Shown piece after piece: positions 1 to 9,980 of a DNA stretch of 64,000 bases (the first letter of the stretch is position 1; each line of letters opens with the position of its first letter). Made by a program: the position numbers and the translations under genes. Origin of the DNA: Fictibacillus macauensis ZFHKF-1 (GTDB lineage Bacteria > Bacillota > Bacilli > Bacillales > Fictibacillaceae); NCBI RefSeq assembly GCF_000269865.1, contig NZ_AKKV01000027.1:62001-126000 (forward strand), read 5' to 3'. The notes beneath the pieces were generated by a model. The model was not told the DNA's origin, did no database searches, and worked only from the letters and a program-made list of their open reading frames with translations.

Positions 1-1017
1 GAACTTCGGAATGGAAATCGTTCGATGTTTTCTGAAGACTTGTTTGCAAAATTACAAGATCGTTTGCAAAAGGGCGAACAATCTGTGCTTTTCTTAAATC
101 GAAGAGGCTATTCTTCGTTTATTTTATGTAGAGATTGTGGGTATGTTGGTGAATGTCCACATTGTGATATTTCGTTAACGTATCATAAGAAACATCATAC
201 GTTGCGCTGTCACTATTGTGGGTATGCTGAAGAAATGCCTACTAATTGTCCTTCTTGTGAGAGCTCGTATATTCGTTTTTTTGGTACTGGAACACAAAAA
301 GTCGAAGAAGAATTGGCCAAGCTATTACCTGAGGCGCGTGTTATTCGAATGGATGTGGATACAACGAGTCGAAAGGGCAGTCATGAAAAGCTTCTTTCTC
401 AGTTTGGAGAAGGCAAGGCTGATATTTTATTAGGCACACAAATGATTGCCAAAGGACTTGATTTTCCAAAAGTAACACTCGTTGGTGTCCTAGCTGCTGA
501 TACGATGTTGCACTTGCCTGACTTCAGAGCATCTGAAAAAACGTTTCAATTGCTTACCCAAGTGAGCGGTCGTGCCGGCCGTCATGAGCTAGAAGGTGAA
601 GTGGTTATTCAAAGCTATACGGTGGGCCATTATAGTATTGAGCTTGCAAGTAAGCATGACTATCATACTTTTTATAAAGAAGAAATGGCTGTGCGTCAAA
701 GTCATCGGTACCCACCCTATTATTATTTAACGTTATTATCGTTCTCTCATCCTGATGTATTAAAAGTGGTGGATGCTAGTGAGAAGTGCGCTGGGTATTT
801 GCGAGAGCGACTCTCTGAAAGGACGCTCATTTTAGGTCCAGTCGTGTCACCAATTGCCCGGATCAAAGATAGATATCGGTATCAGGTCATGATAAAATAC
901 AAAAATGAACCAGCGTTAAGTCGTATCATTCAAGAATTATTACAGCATTTTCAACCGCTAATGGATAAAGAAGGCTTGCACATTTCTGTTGATATGAACG
1001 CGCAGCAAATGATGTAA
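1..1017 (+). CDS. priA: Primosomal protein N' (replication restart helicase PriA), 3' part
   Basis: The reading frame is open from base 1, so the window starts inside the gene and only the C-terminal ~338 residues are present. Eight cysteines in four CxxC pairs (fragment residues about 43/46, 52/55, 70/73, 83/86) form the two-zinc module typical of PriA. They are followed by the second RecA-like helicase lobe, with [12 protein letters not shown] and a QVSGRAGRH motif VI. PriA is a 3'-5' superfamily 2 helicase that reloads the replisome at stalled forks. The DNA-binding domain and the Walker A lobe lie upstream of the window. It is followed closely by fmt, the standard Bacillus order. Confidence 0.96.
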   Translation, partial: ELRNGNRSMFSEDLFAKLQDRLQKGEQSVLFLNRRGYSSFILCRDCGYVGECPHCDISLTYHKKHHTLRCHYCGYAEEMPTNCPSCESSYIRFFGTGTQKVEEELAKLLPEARVIRMDVDTTSRKGSHEKLLSQFGEGKADILLGTQMIAKGLDFPKVTLVGVLAADTMLHLPDFRASEKTFQLLTQVSGRAGRHELEGEVVIQSYTVGHYSIELASKHDYHTFYKEEMAVRQSHRYPPYYYLTLLSFSHPDVLKVVDASEKCAGYLRERLSERTLILGPVVSPIARIKDRYRYQVMIKYKNEPALSRIIQELLQHFQPLMDKEGLHISVDMNAQQMM

Positions 1018-1073
1018 GAAGCATAATGATATCGATTAATGAGACATGTTTTTTGAAAGGTAGGAATCATTTT

Positions 1074-2015
1074 ATGAGAATTGTATTTATGGGAACTCCA
1101 GATTTTTCGGTCCCGGTATTGCGCCAGCTAGTTAAGGATGGCTATGATGTTGTAGCAGCAGTTACCCAACCGGATAAACCACAAGGTCGAAAGAAAGAGA
1201 TCAAGCCAACACCTGTCAAAGAAGAAGCGCTAGCACACGGCATTCCGGTGCTACAACCAGTTAAATTGCGTCAAGAATTTGAAGCTATTCTTACCTTAAA
1301 ACCAGACTTAATTGTTACGGCTGCATACGGTCAAATATTACCTACAGAAGTGCTAGAGGCACCGCAGTATGGTTGTATTAACGTACATGCATCACTTCTT
1401 CCAGATTATCGCGGCGGAGCACCAATTCATCAAGCGATTATGGATGGCAAAAAAGAAACAGGTGTAACGATTATGTATATGGTAGATCAGTTAGATGCAG
1501 GTGATATTTTAACGCAAGTAACAGTTCCCATTACAGAAGAGGACCATACAGCAAGTATGTTTGATAAATTAAGTGAAGCAGGGGCAATGTTGCTCTCAGA
1601 AACGATTCCAGCGCTTATTGAGGGAAAACTAACACCGCAAAAGCAAGAGGAAGATAAGGTAACGTATGCGTTCAATATAAGTAGGGAAAAAGAACGAATT
1701 GATTGGGCGAATACAGGAGAAGCCATTTACAATCAAATTCGCGGTCTTCATCCGTGGCCAGTAGCCTATACAACGTGGAATGGGAAACCGCTGAAAATTT
1801 GGTGGGGAGAAAAAAGAACCACTAACAAGCAAGGTGAACCAGGAACGATTGTTGAGGTAACGAAACAAGGTTTCCTCGTCAAAACAGGAAATGATACAGG
1901 AATTTTCATTACTGACTTACAACCGTCAGGAAAAAAACGAATGGCTGCTTCACAATTTTTACAAGGCGCTCAAGATTTATTGGGAATCGCATTAGGTGAT
2001 GACCTTGAAAAATAA
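1074..2015 (+). CDS. fmt: Methionyl-tRNA formyltransferase
   Basis: The 313-residue product transfers a formyl group from 10-formyl-THF to initiator Met-tRNA. The N-terminus [11 protein letters not shown] is the family's standard opening, and an AAAGGTAGG stretch lies about 9 bases before this ATG. An in-frame ATG further upstream at 1026 would add a non-homologous tail. The catalytic Asn103, His105 ([15 protein letters not shown]) and Asp141 are all visible. The C-terminal OB-like tRNA-binding domain follows from about residue 205. The end of the gene overlaps the start of rsmB. Confidence 0.97.
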   Translation: MRIVFMGTPDFSVPVLRQLVKDGYDVVAAVTQPDKPQGRKKEIKPTPVKEEALAHGIPVLQPVKLRQEFEAILTLKPDLIVTAAYGQILPTEVLEAPQYGCINVHASLLPDYRGGAPIHQAIMDGKKETGVTIMYMVDQLDAGDILTQVTVPITEEDHTASMFDKLSEAGAMLLSETIPALIEGKLTPQKQEEDKVTYAFNISREKERIDWANTGEAIYNQIRGLHPWPVAYTTWNGKPLKIWWGEKRTTNKQGEPGTIVEVTKQGFLVKTGNDTGIFITDLQPSGKKRMAASQFLQGAQDLLGIALGDDLEK

Positions 2016-3378
2016 TGTTCGCAATACAGCCGTTGACGTATTATTAAAAATTGAACAAAATCAAGCATATAGTAATTTGTTACTTCATCAGGCGATCTCC
2101 TCTTCGCAATTGAACGCGAAAGATGTGGGTCTTTTAACAGAGCTTGTTTATGGAACGACACAACGAAAAAATACGCTTGATTATTATTTAACGCCATTCA
2201 TTGCAAAAGGCTTGCACAAATTAGAGCCATGGGTACTCGTTTTATTGCGAGTCTCTCTATATCAAATGATCTTTTTGGATAAAATTCCTGATCACGCCAT
2301 ATTAAATGAAGCGGTAGAAATTGCGAAAAAGCGAGGACATAAAGGAATTTCAGGGCTTGTAAATGGCGTGCTTCGCAAAGTTCAACGCCAAGGTGTGCCG
2401 TCACTTGATCTTGTCCGCGATGAGGATGAGCGCCTGGCGCTCCGTTATAGCCTACCAACATGGCTTATGAAACGATGGGTGGCACAATACGGACGAGAAG
2501 AAGCAGAGAAAATGGCTGCTTCAAGTATTACTCCTTCTTCTGTTACAGGTCGAGTGAATGTTCAAAAAGGCAGTCGGGAAGAGCTGCAAAAGCGCTTGCA
2601 AACAGAAGGTGTAATGACCGTTGAAGGTGAACTTGCTCCCGAAGCGATTCAATTGGAAAAAGGAAGTCTGTCTCAAACTCAATCTTTTTCACAAGGGTAT
2701 GTTACAATACAAGACGAAAGTTCAATGCTCGTAGCACGTGGCCTTGGACCAAAGGAATCAGAAACGATTCTTGATGCATGTGCAGCTCCTGGAGGAAAAA
2801 CAACACATATTGCCGAATTACTAAACAATTCAGGATCTGTTGTTGCATTGGATTTACACAAGCATAAGGTAAAGCTCATTGAAGAGCAGGCGAAACGCCT
2901 ACATTTAACAAATATTGAAACGAAAGCGATGGACAGTCGAAAAGCACCAGAACATTTTCCGCCGGCCTCTTTCGATCGTATTTTAGTAGATGCTCCTTGT
3001 ACGGGGTTTGGGGTGATTCGCAAGAAACCGGATTTAAAATGGTCTAAAAAAGAGGAAGATATCCATCGAATTTCAACGATTCAAATGGAAATACTGAACA
3101 GCGTTGCGACGCTATTAAAGCCTGGCGGTACGTTAGTGTATAGTACGTGTACGGTTGATCACGAAGAAAATCAAGAAGTGGCGCAGCAATTTTTAGCAAC
3201 GCATCCTGAATTTACATGGGATCAATCTTTCCAAGCACGTATGCCAGAAGTGGTAAAGCCATATATGGATCCTGAAGAAGCTCAAGTACAAATTCTTCCC
3301 CACTATTTTAACAGCGATGGTTTTTACCTTGCGTGCTTTACGAAAACAAATACAACTGGTGGTGGAACACAATGTTAA
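2005..3378 (+). CDS. rsmB: 16S rRNA (cytosine-967-C5)-methyltransferase
   Basis: This is a SAM-dependent m5C rRNA methyltransferase with an N-terminal NusB-like RNA-binding domain (about residues 1-130) and a C-terminal Rossmann methyltransferase domain. The two family cysteines are C332 in DAPCTGFG and C382 (catalytic) in YSTCTV; the SAM loop [10 protein letters not shown] is also clear. I prefer the TTG at 2005 because AGGTGAT lies 4 bases before it and the N-terminus then reads [14 protein letters not shown], like B. subtilis YloM. In-frame GTG 1996 and ATG 1999 are alternatives but lack a spaced Shine-Dalgarno. It overlaps fmt by 11 bases. Confidence 0.93.
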   Translation: MKNNVRNTAVDVLLKIEQNQAYSNLLLHQAISSSQLNAKDVGLLTELVYGTTQRKNTLDYYLTPFIAKGLHKLEPWVLVLLRVSLYQMIFLDKIPDHAILNEAVEIAKKRGHKGISGLVNGVLRKVQRQGVPSLDLVRDEDERLALRYSLPTWLMKRWVAQYGREEAEKMAASSITPSSVTGRVNVQKGSREELQKRLQTEGVMTVEGELAPEAIQLEKGSLSQTQSFSQGYVTIQDESSMLVARGLGPKESETILDACAAPGGKTTHIAELLNNSGSVVALDLHKHKVKLIEEQAKRLHLTNIETKAMDSRKAPEHFPPASFDRILVDAPCTGFGVIRKKPDLKWSKKEEDIHRISTIQMEILNSVATLLKPGGTLVYSTCTVDHEENQEVAQQFLATHPEFTWDQSFQARMPEVVKPYMDPEEAQVQILPHYFNSDGFYLACFTKTNTTGGGTQC

Positions 3379-4457
3379 AACCTTTAAGTGATAAACAAAA
3401 AAATCCAGCAATCAAATCTTCCATTTTCTCAATGGAACTAAGTGATTTGCAAAATTGGTTAGTAGATATTAAAGAACCAAAGTTCCGAGCAGCACAAATT
3501 TTTGATTGGCTTTATGAAAAACGGGTTACTTCGTTTGAAGATATGTCGAACTTGCCAAAAGGGCTTCGTGAAAAAATGGCAGCCTCGTTTCATATTGAAC
3601 CGATGAAGGAAGTGACACGTCAGGAGTCATCAGACGGAACAATTAAGTTTTTATTTGAATTGCAAGATGGTTACTCTATTGAAACCGTGTTAATGCGACA
3701 TGATTATGGAAATAGTGTATGTGTTACAACGCAAGTAGGCTGTCGTTTAGGTTGTACATTTTGTGCATCTACGCTCGGCGGGTTAAAGCGTAACTTACAT
3801 GCGGGTGAAATTGTTGCTCAAGTATTGCAAGTGCAACGAGCATTAGATGAAACGGAAGAACGGGTTGATTCTGTCGTTATTATGGGAATTGGTGAGCCGT
3901 TTGATAATTACGAGGGACTTATGACGTTCTTACGAATTATTAACCACGATCAAGGACTAAATATTGGCGCTCGTCATATTACGGTCTCTACGAGTGGAAT
4001 TGTTCCGTATATTTATAAGTTTGCCGATGAAGGACTTCAAATTAATTTTGCGGTTTCTCTTCATGCACCAAATGCTGAAATTCGTAGCAAATTAATGCCT
4101 GTAAACCGTTTGTACCCGATGAACGAGCTTATGGATTCTATTCGTTATTATACTCAAAAAACGGGACGTCGTGTTAGTTTTGAATACGGGCTATTTGGCG
4201 GCGTAAACGACCAAGTAGAGCATGCAGAAGAACTTGCTACTCTTATTAAATCAGTGAAATGTCACGTCAACTTAATTCCAGTCAACTACGTACCAGAGCG
4301 TGACTATGTTCGAACACCGAAAAAACAAATCTTTAAGTTCTTAGATACGTTAAAGAAACGCGGAGTGAACGCTACGGTTCGTAGAGAGCAAGGGCATGAT
4401 ATCGATGCGGCTTGTGGACAGCTTCGAGCGAAGGAGCGTCAAGAAGAGACGAGGTGA
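3372..4457 (+). CDS. rlmN: Dual-specificity 23S rRNA/tRNA adenine-C2 methyltransferase, radical SAM
   Basis: The 361-residue radical SAM enzyme makes m2A2503 in 23S rRNA and m2A37 in some tRNAs. The 4Fe-4S ligands are C124, C128 and C131 in the CxxxCxxC motif, and the methyl-carrying cysteine near the C-terminus is C348 in DIDAACGQL. The start at 3372 (MLKPLSDK) overlaps the end of rsmB by 7 bases, which suggests translational coupling. The longer in-frame start at 3333 would lie inside rsmB and add a non-conserved tail. The gene runs directly into prpC. Confidence 0.97.
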   Translation: MLKPLSDKQKNPAIKSSIFSMELSDLQNWLVDIKEPKFRAAQIFDWLYEKRVTSFEDMSNLPKGLREKMAASFHIEPMKEVTRQESSDGTIKFLFELQDGYSIETVLMRHDYGNSVCVTTQVGCRLGCTFCASTLGGLKRNLHAGEIVAQVLQVQRALDETEERVDSVVIMGIGEPFDNYEGLMTFLRIINHDQGLNIGARHITVSTSGIVPYIYKFADEGLQINFAVSLHAPNAEIRSKLMPVNRLYPMNELMDSIRYYTQKTGRRVSFEYGLFGGVNDQVEHAEELATLIKSVKCHVNLIPVNYVPERDYVRTPKKQIFKFLDTLKKRGVNATVRREQGHDIDAACGQLRAKERQEETR

Positions 4458-4461
4458 CGGA

Positions 4462-5223
4462 ATGCAGTTCGCATTAAAAACAGATAAAGGCAAGGTGCGC
4501 CAACACAACGAAGATAGCGGGGGAGTGTTCACGAAAGGTGAGCACTTTCTTGCCCTTATTGCAGACGGTATGGGAGGCCATAAAGCAGGTGATGTAGCGA
4601 GCTTAAAAGCTATACAGCACTTTGAGACCGCATGGTCAAGTATAACGGATGATGTGTTGGAAAAGCCGATCAAAGCAGAGGAATGGTTAGTAAAAACAGT
4701 TTCTGAGGCAAATAAAGCGCTTTATGAATACGCCCAAACACATACAGATTGTAGTGGCATGGGTACAACGCTCGCTGGTGCCTTATGTACGCCATCTTTT
4801 GTCACGTTTATGCATATTGGAGACAGTCGCGTCTATTATTATAGTGAAAACAAGCTAACGTTAAAAACGGAAGATCATACGCTCGTTAATGAACTTGTTC
4901 GTTCTGGGCAATTAACAGAAGACGAAGCTGAAAATCATCCGCGTAAAAATGTGATCTTGCGCGCTTTAGGAACCGAAATGGACATTGATGTGGATATTGA
5001 AAGCATCTCATGGGGGGAAGGAGACCACATTTTATTGTGTTCTGATGGGCTTTCGAATAAAGTAAGTAAACAGATGATGGAAACGATTATACAAGATGAA
5101 ACGCTCTCTCTTGATCAGCAAGCGGATCAGCTCATTCAACTTGCGAATGAAGCAGGAGGAGAAGACAATATTACGATTGGTATTGTCGCCTATCGTCTTC
5201 CTTCGAAGGAGTTTGCTACATGA
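4462..5223 (+). CDS. prpC: PP2C-type protein serine/threonine phosphatase
   Basis: The 253-residue metal-dependent phosphatase is the cognate partner of kinase PrkC, reversing phosphorylation of PrkC and of targets such as EF-G. PP2C motifs are visible: DKGKVRQHNED near the N-terminus, the metal-binding ADGMGGH at residues 34-40, GDSRVYYY, and the C-terminal GGEDNITI. The chosen ATG is preceded by GAGGTGAC. An earlier in-frame ATG (4396) lies within rlmN and adds a non-homologous tail. The stop overlaps the prkC start (ATGA), so the pair is almost certainly co-translated. Confidence 0.97.
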   Translation: MQFALKTDKGKVRQHNEDSGGVFTKGEHFLALIADGMGGHKAGDVASLKAIQHFETAWSSITDDVLEKPIKAEEWLVKTVSEANKALYEYAQTHTDCSGMGTTLAGALCTPSFVTFMHIGDSRVYYYSENKLTLKTEDHTLVNELVRSGQLTEDEAENHPRKNVILRALGTEMDIDVDIESISWGEGDHILLCSDGLSNKVSKQMMETIIQDETLSLDQQADQLIQLANEAGGEDNITIGIVAYRLPSKEFAT

Positions 5224-7217
5224 TTGGAAAGCGCATCGGTGATCGTTATAAGCTTCTAGAGGTCATTGGCGATGGCGGAATGGCCATTGTTTATCGAGCG
5301 AAAGACCTTATTTTAGATCGTGACGTTGCGGTAAAAATTCTTCGTTCTGAGTTTTCGGGTGATGAAGAATTTATTAAACGATTTAGACGTGAAGCAGAAG
5401 CGGCTACAAGTTTATCACACCCCCATATTGTTAGCATTTTTGATGTTGGTGAAGAAGACCATGTCTATTACATTGTAATGGAATATGTAAAAGGCAAAAC
5501 GTTAAAGCAATATATTAAAGAGCACGGAGTACTGTCCGTAGAGGAATCGATTCGAATCATTCGTGAAATCGCTTCAGGGATGGTCATTGCTCATGATTAT
5601 GGCATTATCCATCGCGATATTAAACCTCATAATATTTTAATTAATGAGGAAGGGGTCGCAAAAGTTACTGATTTTGGTATTGCTTTGGCGATCACTTCCG
5701 CAACAATTACGCATACCAATTCGGTACTTGGATCTGTTCACTATTTTTCACCTGAGCAAGCACGTGGTGGCGTCGCCAATGCTAAATCGGATATTTATTC
5801 CCTCGGCATTGTTTTATTTGAAATGCTAACAGGTAGAGTTCCTTTTACAGGAGAGTCTCCCGTCTCAGTGGCATTGAAGCATTTGCAAGAAGAAGTACCA
5901 GAGCCAAGGAAGTTCAATCCTGGTATCCCACAAAGTGTGGAAAATGTCATTTTGAAAGCTCTCACTAAAAATCCGGCCTATCGTTATGAAAGTGCTCTTG
6001 AAATGATGGATGACTTAGATACCGCTTTGTCACCTCATCGGTTGCATGAACAACGTTGGCATGATTTTGACGAAGAAAAAGATGCCACGCGTGTTATGCC
6101 GCCTGTCAAAGTACCAACGACAGCTAAACCAGAACCTGTACAGCCAGTAAAAGAGAGTTCTCCAGCAAAAGAACCTTCCTCGGTCGAGCGAAAACGGCGT
6201 AAAAAGTGGGGCATCCTTATCTTTTTATTACTGTTATTAATTGGTGGTGGAACCGCTGCTGCTTTCATGATGCCTGATTTATTTAAAGTAAAAGATGTCA
6301 CCGTGCCAAATGTTGTTCATATGCGCTACGAAGATGCATTTGATTCTCTAACAAAATTAAAATTAAAAGTAGAGCGTCGAGATCGCTATAGCGATAAAGA
6401 GGATCAAGGGAAGATAGTGCAACAAGATCCTGATGGACAAGCAACGGTAAAAGAGGGTAGCACCATTATTTTATACGTTTCAAAAGGGATTCAAAAAGTT
6501 GAAATGATTGATGTGACAGGTATGAACGAAAAAGGTGCGAAAGATCTTTTAAATGAAAAAGGTTATGAAAAAGTAGAAACGGTACCTGTTGATTCGGAAG
6601 ATACGCCAGAAGGAGAAGTTGTTTCACAAACACCTGAAAAAGGGGAAAAAGTGAATCCTGCGGAAGCCCAAGTGATTCTGCGGGTAAGCAAAGGACCTTC
6701 GACTGTGCGTTTAGATAATTTAGTTGGAAATACAAAAGAAGATGTTAAAAAATATAGTGAGCAAGAAGGTTTGAAAGCTTCCTTTAAAGAAGCGTATTCG
6801 GATTCGGTTGATAAAGGTAAAGTTATTTCGCAAAACCCAACGCCTTACAGCAGTGTTGCCAAAGGTAGTACCGTCACCTTCGTCATTTCTAAAGGAAAAG
6901 AAAAAGACGATGATGATCATCAAGGTCCAAAAGATAAACCCATTACCTTTAATAACAAAATAACGGTTGAAGTTGCTAAAGGTGATGAAGATAAGAATTT
7001 CCATGTAAAAATTGTCTTTAGTGATGCGAAAAAAGAAGAAGGCGTGTTTGTGGACGAAAAGATTTCAAAAACGAAAGTCTACATGGTTCCACTTACGGTT
7101 TCATCCGATCGCGATGCTTCCTATACGGTCTATGTAAATGGAAAAGAACAAACGTCGAAAACTTTTACGTACAAAGAGGCGAAAGATGGTAAGTTCAAAG
7201 GAGACAAAGATGAATAA
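5220..7217 (+). CDS. prkC: PASTA-domain Ser/Thr membrane kinase
   Basis: The 665-residue eukaryotic-type kinase senses muropeptides and cell-wall fragments, and acts in germination and stationary-phase signalling in Bacillus. The kinase domain spans about residues 1-270, with catalytic K39, HRD aspartate D133 and DFG aspartate D151. A basic/proline-rich juxtamembrane linker follows, then one transmembrane helix (about 330-353). Three extracellular PASTA repeats (about 357-425, 426-492, 493-560) come next, and a roughly 100-residue beta-rich tail ends the protein. The start overlaps the prpC stop, and the 3' end contains the rsgA start. Confidence 0.97.
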   Translation: MIGKRIGDRYKLLEVIGDGGMAIVYRAKDLILDRDVAVKILRSEFSGDEEFIKRFRREAEAATSLSHPHIVSIFDVGEEDHVYYIVMEYVKGKTLKQYIKEHGVLSVEESIRIIREIASGMVIAHDYGIIHRDIKPHNILINEEGVAKVTDFGIALAITSATITHTNSVLGSVHYFSPEQARGGVANAKSDIYSLGIVLFEMLTGRVPFTGESPVSVALKHLQEEVPEPRKFNPGIPQSVENVILKALTKNPAYRYESALEMMDDLDTALSPHRLHEQRWHDFDEEKDATRVMPPVKVPTTAKPEPVQPVKESSPAKEPSSVERKRRKKWGILIFLLLLLIGGGTAAAFMMPDLFKVKDVTVPNVVHMRYEDAFDSLTKLKLKVERRDRYSDKEDQGKIVQQDPDGQATVKEGSTIILYVSKGIQKVEMIDVTGMNEKGAKDLLNEKGYEKVETVPVDSEDTPEGEVVSQTPEKGEKVNPAEAQVILRVSKGPSTVRLDNLVGNTKEDVKKYSEQEGLKASFKEAYSDSVDKGKVISQNPTPYSSVAKGSTVTFVISKGKEKDDDDHQGPKDKPITFNNKITVEVAKGDEDKNFHVKIVFSDAKKEEGVFVDEKISKTKVYMVPLTVSSDRDASYTVYVNGKEQTSKTFTYKEAKDGKFKGDKDE

Positions 7218-8100
7218 GACTGAAGGTAGAATTATAAAGTCAGTCGCTGGTTTTTATTACGTTCTTTCAGACGGTGACGTTTTTCAATGTCGTGGTCGGG
7301 GGAATTTTCGCAAAAAGAAAATTACCCCCCTTGTGGGTGACTGGGTTCAGTATGAATCTACAAGTCCGACTGATGGCTATATTCTAGATATTAAAGAACG
7401 GAAAAATGAATTAAACCGGCCGCCGATCTCTAATGTGGATCAGGCGGTTCTCGTGTTCTCAGCTGTGCGACCAACGTTTTCTACGACACTATTGGATCGC
7501 TTTCTCGTTCATATTGAGGCCAATGGGATTACACCGGTTATTTGTATAACGAAAATGGACCTCGTTCAAGATGAAAAGCAACAAACCGAAATGCTATCGT
7601 ACATTGAAGACTATCAACGGTTAGGCTATGAAGTGATTGCTACATCTGCTAAGTCATTAGAAGGTATGAATGAAATTAAGCCAGTATTTAAAGAACGAAC
7701 GAGTGTATTTGCAGGGCAATCTGGTGTCGGTAAGTCGTCATTGTTGAATGCTTTAATGCCAGACCTTAAACTAGAGACGAATGATATTTCTGATCATCTT
7801 GGTCGTGGAAAGCATACGACAAGACATGTGGAACTGTTACCTTTTGAAGAAGGTTTAGTAGCAGATACACCAGGATTTAGTTCGCTAGATTTTGTTGATA
7901 TAGAAATTGAAGAATTATCCTTTTATTTTCCCGAAATGAACAGTCGACTTGCGGATTGTAAATTTCGTGGGTGTACGCATAGCTCTGAGCCGAAATGTGC
8001 AATTAAAGAGGCGGTAGAACATGGGGAAATTCCAACGTTTCGCTATAAGCATTATTTAGAATTTTTACAAGAGATTAAAGATCAAAAACGGAGGTACTAG
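7210..8100 (+). CDS. rsgA: Ribosome small-subunit-dependent GTPase A
   Basis: The 296-residue circularly permuted GTPase acts late in 30S assembly; in B. subtilis it is also called CpgA/YloQ and is phosphorylated by PrkC. An N-terminal OB fold is followed by GTPase motifs in permuted order: TKMD (G4), then GQSGVGKSSLLN (G1), then DTPG (G3). A C-terminal zinc site (CKFRGCTHSSEPKC) closes the protein. The start at 7210 (MNKTEGRIIKS) follows AAAGGAG and overlaps the prkC end by 8 bases; a longer in-frame start inside prkC is not conserved. Confidence 0.96.
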   Translation: MNKTEGRIIKSVAGFYYVLSDGDVFQCRGRGNFRKKKITPLVGDWVQYESTSPTDGYILDIKERKNELNRPPISNVDQAVLVFSAVRPTFSTTLLDRFLVHIEANGITPVICITKMDLVQDEKQQTEMLSYIEDYQRLGYEVIATSAKSLEGMNEIKPVFKERTSVFAGQSGVGKSSLLNALMPDLKLETNDISDHLGRGKHTTRHVELLPFEEGLVADTPGFSSLDFVDIEIEELSFYFPEMNSRLADCKFRGCTHSSEPKCAIKEAVEHGEIPTFRYKHYLEFLQEIKDQKRRY

Positions 8101-8101
8101 T

Positions 8102-8746
8102 ATGATTAAAGTTGCACCATCCATTCTTTCAGCTGATTTTTCAAAATTAGGAGAGGATGTCGTAGCAGTCGTTGAAAACGGAGCCGATTATATTCATATT
8201 GATGTGATGGATGGCCATTTTGTGCCCAATATTACAATTGGTCCACTAGTAGTTGAAGCGATTCGTCCATTAACGGACGCGACGTTCGATGTTCATTTAA
8301 TGATTGAAAATCCGGATCAGTATATTCCTGCCTTTGCAAAAGCGGGCGCAGATATCATTTCTGTGCATGTAGAAGCTTGTCCGCACCTACATCGCACAAT
8401 TCATTTAATTAAAGAACATGGAAAAAAAGCAGGCGTTGTTTTAAATCCAGCAACGAGTATTGAATCAATTCGTCATATTCTTGCAGACGTTGATTTAGTG
8501 CTTGTAATGTCCGTGAACCCTGGATTTGGTGGACAAACATTTATTCATGAAGTGTTAACAAAAATGGAAGCTCTTGCTGCCTTAAAAGTAGAAAAAGGCT
8601 TAGACTTTGAAATTGAAGTAGACGGTGGCGTTAATGAAGAAACGGCTCGTTTGTGCGAGCAAGCAGGCGCCAATGTTCTTGTGGCAGGCTCCGCTATTTA
8701 CGGCAAGGCCAACTTAAAAGAAGCGATTGCTGCCATTCGCGGCTAA
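8102..8746 (+). CDS. rpe: Ribulose-phosphate 3-epimerase
   Basis: The 214-residue TIM-barrel enzyme interconverts ribulose-5-phosphate and xylulose-5-phosphate in the pentose phosphate pathway. Family motifs are present: APSILSADFSKLG at the N-terminus, HIDVMDGHFVPNIT with metal-binding His/Asp, MSVNPGFGGQ for phosphate binding, and VDGGVN. The ATG follows the rsgA stop by one base, with an AAACGGAGG Shine-Dalgarno inside rsgA. It ends the prpC-prkC-rsgA-rpe run and is followed by a terminator hairpin. thiN, which follows rpe in B. subtilis, is not present here. Confidence 0.97.
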   Translation: MIKVAPSILSADFSKLGEDVVAVVENGADYIHIDVMDGHFVPNITIGPLVVEAIRPLTDATFDVHLMIENPDQYIPAFAKAGADIISVHVEACPHLHRTIHLIKEHGKKAGVVLNPATSIESIRHILADVDLVLVMSVNPGFGGQTFIHEVLTKMEALAALKVEKGLDFEIEVDGGVNEETARLCEQAGANVLVAGSAIYGKANLKEAIAAIRG

Positions 8747-8761
8747 TTGTGATCCTCACAC

Positions 8762-8802
8762 AAGCGCTCCCCTTTCTAACAGAAATGGTGGGGCGCTTTT
8801 TT
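8762..8802 (+). terminator. Rho-independent terminator after rpe
   Basis: AAGCGCTCCCC (8762-8772) pairs imperfectly with GGGGCGCTT (8790-8798), with a one- or two-base bulge, followed by a run of T. It lies 15 bases after the rpe stop and closes the operon. Confidence 0.8.
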
Positions 8803-9012
8803 GTGTTTCTTTTTTGATCGTTCCTTCTTTGGGTAAAAAATAAAGAGCTTGTAAATAACTGTACTTATTCATACCGAAACCGCATAAGAATGTTCATAAA
8901 GAACCATGATTACAGTCTTTACGCAACAGGCCGCATGGATCCTCTTTTTTCATGAGTATTCTTTTATAGAAAGTTGCTTTTATTTTTTTATAGGGCCTGG
9001 AGGAGGGGTATG

Positions 9013-9093
9013 ATGAAATTCTACACCATTAAACTGCCTAAGTTTTTAGGAGGTTTTGTTCGCGCAGTTTTAGGTTCATTTAAAAAAGGATGA
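9013..9093 (+). CDS. spoVM: Stage V sporulation protein M (SpoVM)
   Basis: This 26-codon gene reads MKFYTIKLPKFLGG followed by FVRAVLGSFKKG. SpoVM is an amphipathic helix that recognises the positively curved forespore membrane and anchors the SpoIVA spore coat basement layer. The small size, the conserved MKFYTIKLPKFLGG core and the position between rpe and rpmB make the call secure. A GGAGGAGGGG Shine-Dalgarno lies upstream. An adjacent in-frame ATG at 9010 would add one Met but is too close to it. I saw no convincing sigma-E promoter in the ~200 bases upstream. Confidence 0.96.
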   Translation: MKFYTIKLPKFLGGFVRAVLGSFKKG

Positions 9094-9095
9094 AC

Positions 9096-9138
9096 AAAAA
9101 GGCTAAAAAGCATCGGTTCGATGCTTTTTAGCCTTTTT
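9096..9138 (+). terminator. Strong terminator between spoVM and rpmB
   Basis: A perfect 20-bp stem (9096-9115 with 9119-9138) closes a GTT loop. It has A-runs on the left and T-runs on the right, so it can act in both directions. It starts 3 bases after the spoVM stop and separates spoVM from convergent rpmB. Confidence 0.9.
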
Positions 9139-9147
9139 AAGGAATAA

Positions 9148-9175
9148 AAAAACAACGGAAAATCCCGTTGTTTTT
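9148..9175 (-). terminator. Rho-independent terminator of rpmB
   Basis: An 11-bp stem (AAAAACAACGG at 9148-9158 with CCGTTGTTTTT at 9165-9175) with a 6-base loop lies just downstream of rpmB on the minus strand. The A-run on the plus strand gives the U-run of the minus transcript. Confidence 0.85.
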
Positions 9176-9183
9176 AGTAGGTA

Positions 9184-9372
9184 TTAAACGCGTTCAACTT
9201 TACCAGATTTAAGGGCACGTGCAGACACGTAGACACGTTTCGGTTTGCCGTCAACCAAAATGCGGACTTTTTGAACGTTAACGCCCCAGCTTTTTTTAGA
9301 CTTGTTCATAGCGTGTGAACGTTTATTTCCCGTTTTTGGGCTTTTGCCAGTAATATAACATTTGCGTGACAT
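9184..9372 (-). CDS. rpmB: 50S ribosomal protein L28
   Basis: The 62-residue ribosomal protein starts [23 protein letters not shown], ends [12 protein letters not shown], and matches the usual Bacillus length. It is the only minus-strand gene between priA and rnc, as in B. subtilis. A single Cys (C5) is present, so this is the zinc-free form. A GGAGG Shine-Dalgarno (AAAGGAGGTAC on the minus strand) precedes the ATG. It has its own promoter and terminator. Confidence 0.97.
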   Translation of the reverse strand: MSRKCYITGKSPKTGNKRSHAMNKSKKSWGVNVQKVRILVDGKPKRVYVSARALKSGKVERV

Positions 9373-9435
9373 AGTTAGTACCTCCTTTATAACCGTGAAA
9401 CTGTATTAGTTCAGTCGTATGTTCAATACTAACCT

Positions 9436-9464
9436 ATAGTAGCATGATGGGAGTAGAAAAGCAA
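9436..9464 (-). promoter_or_regulatory. Sigma-A promoter of rpmB
   Basis: Read on the minus strand: TTGCTT (-35, plus 9459-9464), a 17-base spacer and TACTAT (-10, plus 9436-9441), about 60 bases before the rpmB start. The fit to the consensus is good; it was not tested. Confidence 0.7.
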
Positions 9465-9601
9465 CCTAAGATTTTTAGGTTTTCAAGTAAATTTGCTTGA
9501 CGGTGTTTTTAGACGTCATTCGGTAATCCTTCCAAAAAAGAAAATAATATAGTAAAATGAAGGCTAACTATAATTGAAGGAAGAAAAAGGAGGAAACAAG
9601 C

Positions 9602-9964
9602 ATGTCCATTGAGATGAAGAATAAATATGGCAACATTGACATTTCGACTGAGGTCATCGCGACGATTGCAGGTGGAGCGGCCATTGATTGCTACGGAATC
9701 GTTGGAATGGCATCAAAAAAGCAGTTAAAAGATGGTTTAACGGAATTGTTAGGACGCGATAATTTTTCTCGTGGCATCGTTGTTCGCCAAACGGAAGATG
9801 GCATACATATCGATATGTTTATTATCGTTAGTTATGGGACGAAGATTTCTGAAGTTGCTCATAATGTTCAAACAAAAGTGAAGTATACTTTGGATCAAAT
9901 GCTTGGACTTTCTGTTGATTCAGTCAATATTTTTATCCAAGGTGTAAGAGTAACTAGCCTTTAG
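9602..9964 (+). CDS. yloU: Asp23/Gls24 family envelope stress response protein (YloU)
   Basis: The 120-residue Asp23/DUF322 protein has the family core DISTEVIATIAGGAA with AAIDCYGIVGMAS, and a C-terminal VNIFIQGVRV strand. Asp23 proteins are small and membrane-associated and are linked to cell-envelope homeostasis; the precise function is unclear. GGAGG lies 8 bases before the ATG. It is co-directional with fakA 16 bases downstream, a pairing conserved across Firmicutes. I saw no convincing promoter in the preceding 200 bases. Confidence 0.93.
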   Translation: MSIEMKNKYGNIDISTEVIATIAGGAAIDCYGIVGMASKKQLKDGLTELLGRDNFSRGIVVRQTEDGIHIDMFIIVSYGTKISEVAHNVQTKVKYTLDQMLGLSVDSVNIFIQGVRVTSL

Positions 9965-9980
9965 TTAGGAGGAACGGTTC

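Noticed and set aside
1026-1073. Longer N-terminus of fmt, and similar in-frame extensions of rlmN, prpC, rsgA, rnc, rpsP, rimM, rplS, sucC, fliG, fliH, fliI and fliP
   Set aside because: Each extension lacks a spaced Shine-Dalgarno, runs into the preceding gene, promoter or terminator, and adds residues unlike the family's N-terminus.
8803-9012. Sigma-E or sigma-K promoter for spoVM
   Set aside because: Several CATA-type -10 pieces occur (near 8870, 8881 and 8895), but none has a matching -35 at the right distance.
9481-9601. Sigma-A promoter for yloU
   Set aside because: TTGACG at 9497 and TAATCC, TATAGT or TATAAT further on do not combine at 16-18 base spacing.
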